Positions 6,601 to 7,836 of a stretch of 7,836 nucleotides of DNA are shown here, in pieces. A program made the translations under genes and the position numbers. How positions within the stretch are numbered: position 1 is the stretch's first letter; each line of letters opens with the position of its first letter. A model generated the notes under the pieces. The model did no database searches. It saw nothing but the letters and a program-made list of their open reading frames with translations, and was not told where the DNA came from. This DNA comes from an uncultured Clostridia bacterium (lineage in GTDB: Bacteria; Bacillota; Clostridia; Christensenellales; UBA1242), in contig CANQCE010000047.1 in assembly GCA_947589655.1 (NCBI GenBank), forward strand, positions 1-7,836. The letters are read 5' to 3'.

Positions 6601-7619
6601 CATTTAAGTTAAAAACATATTTCAATCACCTTAACGATGGCGTTGAACTTGACCCAAATAAAAAATATAATTATGGCGTAACATTTGGTTTAACAGGTTT
6701 TGAATACATGACTGGGCTTAGATCTAATGAAGAATACACCACATACAAAATGTATATAAATGCCACAGATAGCACCTCAGTTCAACTTTATATGGCAATT
6801 GTTTGTGACAGCATTGAAACTGGCGGCTCAATGGCAATATACGATGTTCAACTTAACGATTCCACCGAAGACGAATATAACGCAGCAAAGAAAACTGCGG
6901 ATGGAAAAAATTACGATGTCAACAAAGACAATGTTTTTGTAAGTAAAGCACAAGACACCTCTGATACAGAAACCGACACCGACACGGATACAGACACAAG
7001 CACTGACACTGGAAACGGCAACGGCTTTAACTGGCTTTTAATTCCAACACTTATCACCGCCCTTGCCATTGTTATTGCAATAGTTGGATATTTCTTAAGA
7101 AAGGTTAAAATCAAGAAAATTGAAATCAAGCGCAAAGAAACATACGACAGAAAACGCAGTGCCAATGTGGATGCCATTAAACGCAAGGCTCTTGCTGAAA
7201 GAGATGCAGAAGTTAGCACACTTAAAACCACAAAAGCCAAATTTGAACAAGAACTTGAAAGTTTGGAAGGCAAACACAAGAAAAAGGTTATTGAACTTCG
7301 TGAACAAGACAAAGGCAGTGTTTCAAAAGTCACAGACAAAGAATTTAAGATGTTCGCTAAAAAGCGCACAGTGATTGCTGAAAAGATTGAAGCATTGAAC
7401 AGACAAATTGAAGAAGCCAATACCCCTGAGCACTTGCTTTCACTTGAAAGAAAAGCCTTTGTGGAAGACGACAGAAAACGCAGAGAACTTGAAAAACAAT
7501 CTAAAAAAGAGCATAAAGAGCAAGAAAAGACATCTGCCCAAACAAAAGAAAAAAATGCAAAAGAAAAAACAAGTTCAAATGCAAAAGCGAAAACAACCAA
7601 CAAGAAGACCAAAAAATAA
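3657..7619 (+). CDS. Large cell-surface protein: four jelly-roll (CBM-like) modules, TM helix, cytoplasmic coiled-coil tail
   Basis: The protein has 1320 residues, with AAAGG six bases before the ATG. Residues 1-32 form a signal peptide (basic start, hydrophobic core 11-32), with possible cleavage after Ala-Asn-Ala at 37-39. Four diverged modules follow, at about 56-403, 448-658, 680-880 and 900-1067. Each opens with an NxxF/E region; has a strand such as ISLSANSYYSFQVSFK, IDIESKKIYRISAEYK, ISISANTAYKLSFKYK or IDLESGSYYELSFKLK; and ends in a VxLxLxLG...GxVxFDDVxV-type strand pair. This resembles CBM4/9-like galactose-binding folds. Module 1 carries an insertion at about 166-332. An Asp/Thr-rich linker (1099-1119) precedes one TM helix (1126-1147) and a basic stop-transfer stretch. 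Residues 1148-1320 are charged, coiled-coil-like and cytoplasmic, ending in a Lys/Ala/Thr tail. There is no catalytic domain and no LPXTG motif. A glycan-binding or adhesion role is inferred. It stands alone between a divergent promoter and a terminator. Confidence 0.85.
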   Translation: MKKTHKKNRKLMLASMVALLPIAATGATVSVVKNYNANAATSSAVSTTKSYVKEVSVTNSNFNSSSSSYSLSTSLSGWTGQLSSRKTTAGIINTGSSFSNYMSGTFYLAKNPEAIGSDKHVLMINSKTDNTNLYSLAKQGYKTSSSISLSANSYYSFQVSFKGDTNYETETKYPQTGEIGFETDSYYEITSETFSAEGKSFDVEGEVVYLPFPYNGKTYYLAKQLNMTEDEKIIVKAQNDVEIFYEDENFVGFLNTNEDDTKTPVYVLKAEIDEGAAEDNKINITKDTTAYTCDIEFIPDENSNTKGKFRVPAHTPYFTTKTDYNPVNAETKGSIYLSGLTDEDGNDVKAEYVSVSAKEWQTFYFFVATGNETQNVNLELWLGSKNTMSSGVVFFDDVHVNQYSPNAFWKTYQNYYNKSYNVSYGDRTKTQNCTSLINLKGEENPTYQDYNLDFEKGIYNQGNSSIKDWSKDENCTGNAQIFDVNDASGFKSRTGYNSVGTNYGCQVEFDEETEAPRLKVSVLQENKYVLGLWTNNNYAKVTSKDIDIESKKIYRISAEYKISELKSGNVYLSVKENDHTLERYNLTKEDYTLAEEASSTGLSTNTDNDFTNDYGTIEFYVKGGSLIDSSVNISLSLGSSTEASTGCVVFDNVKIEAASAEDYDSATNKVQLGSTTSENDVPNGEFDEVVYSTDADGLYTPDDWTITKGDGFVFGGVVNTDQSQYSKYRALYEQERQTVTDRNNKYFWSTWQTRNKYNKFEPDNVLMLANMSKSWQKVRSGEISISANTAYKLSFKYKTFDYDTTTSFKVSVFGKDGFKLFESEDLSSTTSSGTSSAWKDYSIYLNSFPGSSSVYLEIDLGTSTNFMQGVAFLDGFNLKSNLAETDIPEDASVIDMSDFCLNLPINEFDTHVKTGPAYTGTQTNGTNGEGGIVTGFSKGSHYEVKDADNEKFFFLRNNGVGSYTLQSNFSIDLESGSYYELSFKLKTYFNHLNDGVELDPNKKYNYGVTFGLTGFEYMTGLRSNEEYTTYKMYINATDSTSVQLYMAIVCDSIETGGSMAIYDVQLNDSTEDEYNAAKKTADGKNYDVNKDNVFVSKAQDTSDTETDTDTDTDTSTDTGNGNGFNWLLIPTLITALAIVIAIVGYFLRKVKIKKIEIKRKETYDRKRSANVDAIKRKALAERDAEVSTLKTTKAKFEQELESLEGKHKKKVIELREQDKGSVSKVTDKEFKMFAKKRTVIAEKIEALNRQIEEANTPEHLLSLERKAFVEDDRKRRELEKQSKKEHKEQEKTSAQTKEKNAKEKTSSNAKAKTTNKKTKK
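3822..6857 (+). repeat. Four diverged protein-level repeats (jelly-roll modules)
   Basis: The modules lie at about 3822-4865, 4998-5630, 5694-6296 and 6354-6857. Shared signature: a hydrophobic run, a Tyr or Trp, then I-S/D-I/L, S/A, two or three residues, Y, L/F/I, S, F/V/A and x-K. About 60-80 residues later comes W or Y, x(2), Y/F, a gap, V-x-L, then F-D-D/N-V or a variant. Modules 2 and 4 are followed by related linkers, EDYDSA and EDEYNAA. The repeats are too diverged to see as DNA repeats, so the duplication is old and recombination between copies is unlikely. Confidence 0.7.
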
Positions 7620-7628
7620 AACAAAATT

Positions 7629-7656
7629 AAAAGCACCATAAACTTGGTGCTTTTTT
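7629..7656 (+). terminator. Strong intrinsic terminator of the surface-protein gene
   Basis: AAAAGCACC (7629-7637), an 8-nt loop and GGTGCTTTT (7646-7654) form a perfect 9-bp stem that runs into a T6 tract (7651-7656). It begins 9 nt after the TAA stop codon. Confidence 0.92.
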
Positions 7657-7836
7657 ATATAAGATAATGTAAAAACCACAACTTTTTTAAAAATTTTTTG
7701 TTTTTTCTCATTTTTGCTTGACAAGTGTCCCCCCCCCGCTAAAATGAGTATAGAAAGACAAATTTTATTATCTTATAAACCGTTGTTCTTTGAGAATGCG
7801 TGTTTGAAAAGATAAATTCGGTATTTGTCGCGAAGG
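7657..7836 (+). other. Gene-free right edge, with a boxA-like element in a probable leader
   Basis: No supported gene lies in this 180-nt stretch. Beyond the promoter, TGTTCTTTGAGAATG (7784-7798) resembles the boxA antitermination element of rRNA leaders in Firmicutes (TGCTCTTTGAAAA type). With a consensus -35, a 16-nt spacer and UP-like tracts, an rRNA or other strongly expressed operon just beyond the edge is possible, but no 16S sequence is present. Alternatively, the last bases (GAAGG) could be the ribosome-binding site of a protein gene starting just outside. Short open stretches on the minus strand at the extreme edge could be the tail of a converging gene, but are too short to call. 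Confidence 0.35.
7683..7745 (+). promoter_or_regulatory. Strong promoter with UP-like A/T tracts and a C9 tract in its spacer
   Basis: TTGACA (7718-7723, perfect consensus), a 16-nt spacer and TAAAAT (7740-7745) form a promoter, with a predicted start near 7752. Alternating T6, A5, T6, T6 and T5 runs at 7683-7715 resemble an UP element. Nine of the sixteen spacer bases are one unbroken C run (7729-7737), striking in such AT-rich DNA. Gain or loss of a C would change the spacer between 15, 16 and 17 nt, and so promoter strength. No complete gene follows inside the window, so the target lies to the right. GACA-AG-TGTC, a short inverted repeat, overlaps the -35. Confidence 0.65.

Noticed and set aside
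3657..7619. Sortase-anchored or S-layer protein
   Set aside because: There is no LPXTG-like motif and no SLH repeat; the C-terminus has a long cytoplasmic tail after the membrane helix.
6911..7639. 242-codon minus-strand open frame rich in Ser, Val, Leu and Phe
   Set aside because: It looks like a membrane protein only because it is the complement of Lys/Glu-rich coiled-coil and Asp/Thr codons; it also starts inside the terminator hairpin.
7744..7815. 23-codon frame starting in the -10 box of the C9 promoter
   Set aside because: The ATG overlaps the -10 hexamer, so it would not be on the transcript, and there is no ribosome-binding site.
1..7836. CRISPR array, tRNA, insertion sequence or prophage
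   Set aside because: No regular direct repeats with spacers, no tRNA cloverleaf, no transposase or integrase and no terminal inverted repeats were seen on either strand.

Overview
The window is AT-rich. It has Shine-Dalgarno sites of the AGGAGG type, sigma-A-like promoters with extended -10 elements, and proteins rich in Lys, Asn, Thr and Ser. Together with a clostridial-type 2[4Fe-4S] ferredoxin and half-size TauE/SafE transporters, this suggests an anaerobic low-GC Firmicute (Clostridia-like, possibly an uncultured gut lineage). That assignment is inference; no marker gene is present.

Positions 1-3549 hold five genes, all on the minus strand. In transcription order they are: two adjacent half-size TauE/SafE (TSUP) membrane proteins (3549-3124 and 2987-2625); a 56-residue ferredoxin (2561-2391); a 493-residue Ppx/GppA-HD family protein (2377-896); and the first 270 codons of a membrane-anchored HtrA-like protein that runs off the left edge (811-1). 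The ferredoxin and Ppx-like genes are only 13 nt apart and share a well-formed promoter. A-tract-rich or hairpin-bearing gaps separate the other genes, so this is more likely several short transcription units than one operon.

The two downstream proteins look like pseudoenzymes. The HtrA-like protein keeps the fold landmarks of a DegP protease, but all three catalytic-triad positions are replaced (His to Asp99, Asp to Asn131, Ser to Leu222). The Ppx/GppA-like protein has the family's length and domain order, but both phosphate-binding loops, the EEAR motif and the His of the HD pair are altered. Two adjacent degenerate enzymes suggest binding or sensing roles rather than catalysis.

Positions 3657-7619 on the plus strand encode one 1320-residue surface protein. 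It has a signal peptide, four diverged copies of a jelly-roll, carbohydrate-binding-like module (the first with a large insertion), an Asp/Thr linker, one transmembrane helix, and an unusual cytoplasmic tail of about 170 residues that is charged and coiled-coil-like. Its promoter overlaps the divergent promoter of the transporter genes. A strong terminator follows.

The right edge (7657-7836) has no supported gene. It carries a strong promoter (TTGACA, 16-nt spacer, TAAAAT) whose spacer is largely a run of nine C, preceded by A/T tracts and followed by a boxA-like element. It could be a phase-variable promoter or the leader of a strongly expressed (possibly rRNA) unit beyond the window.
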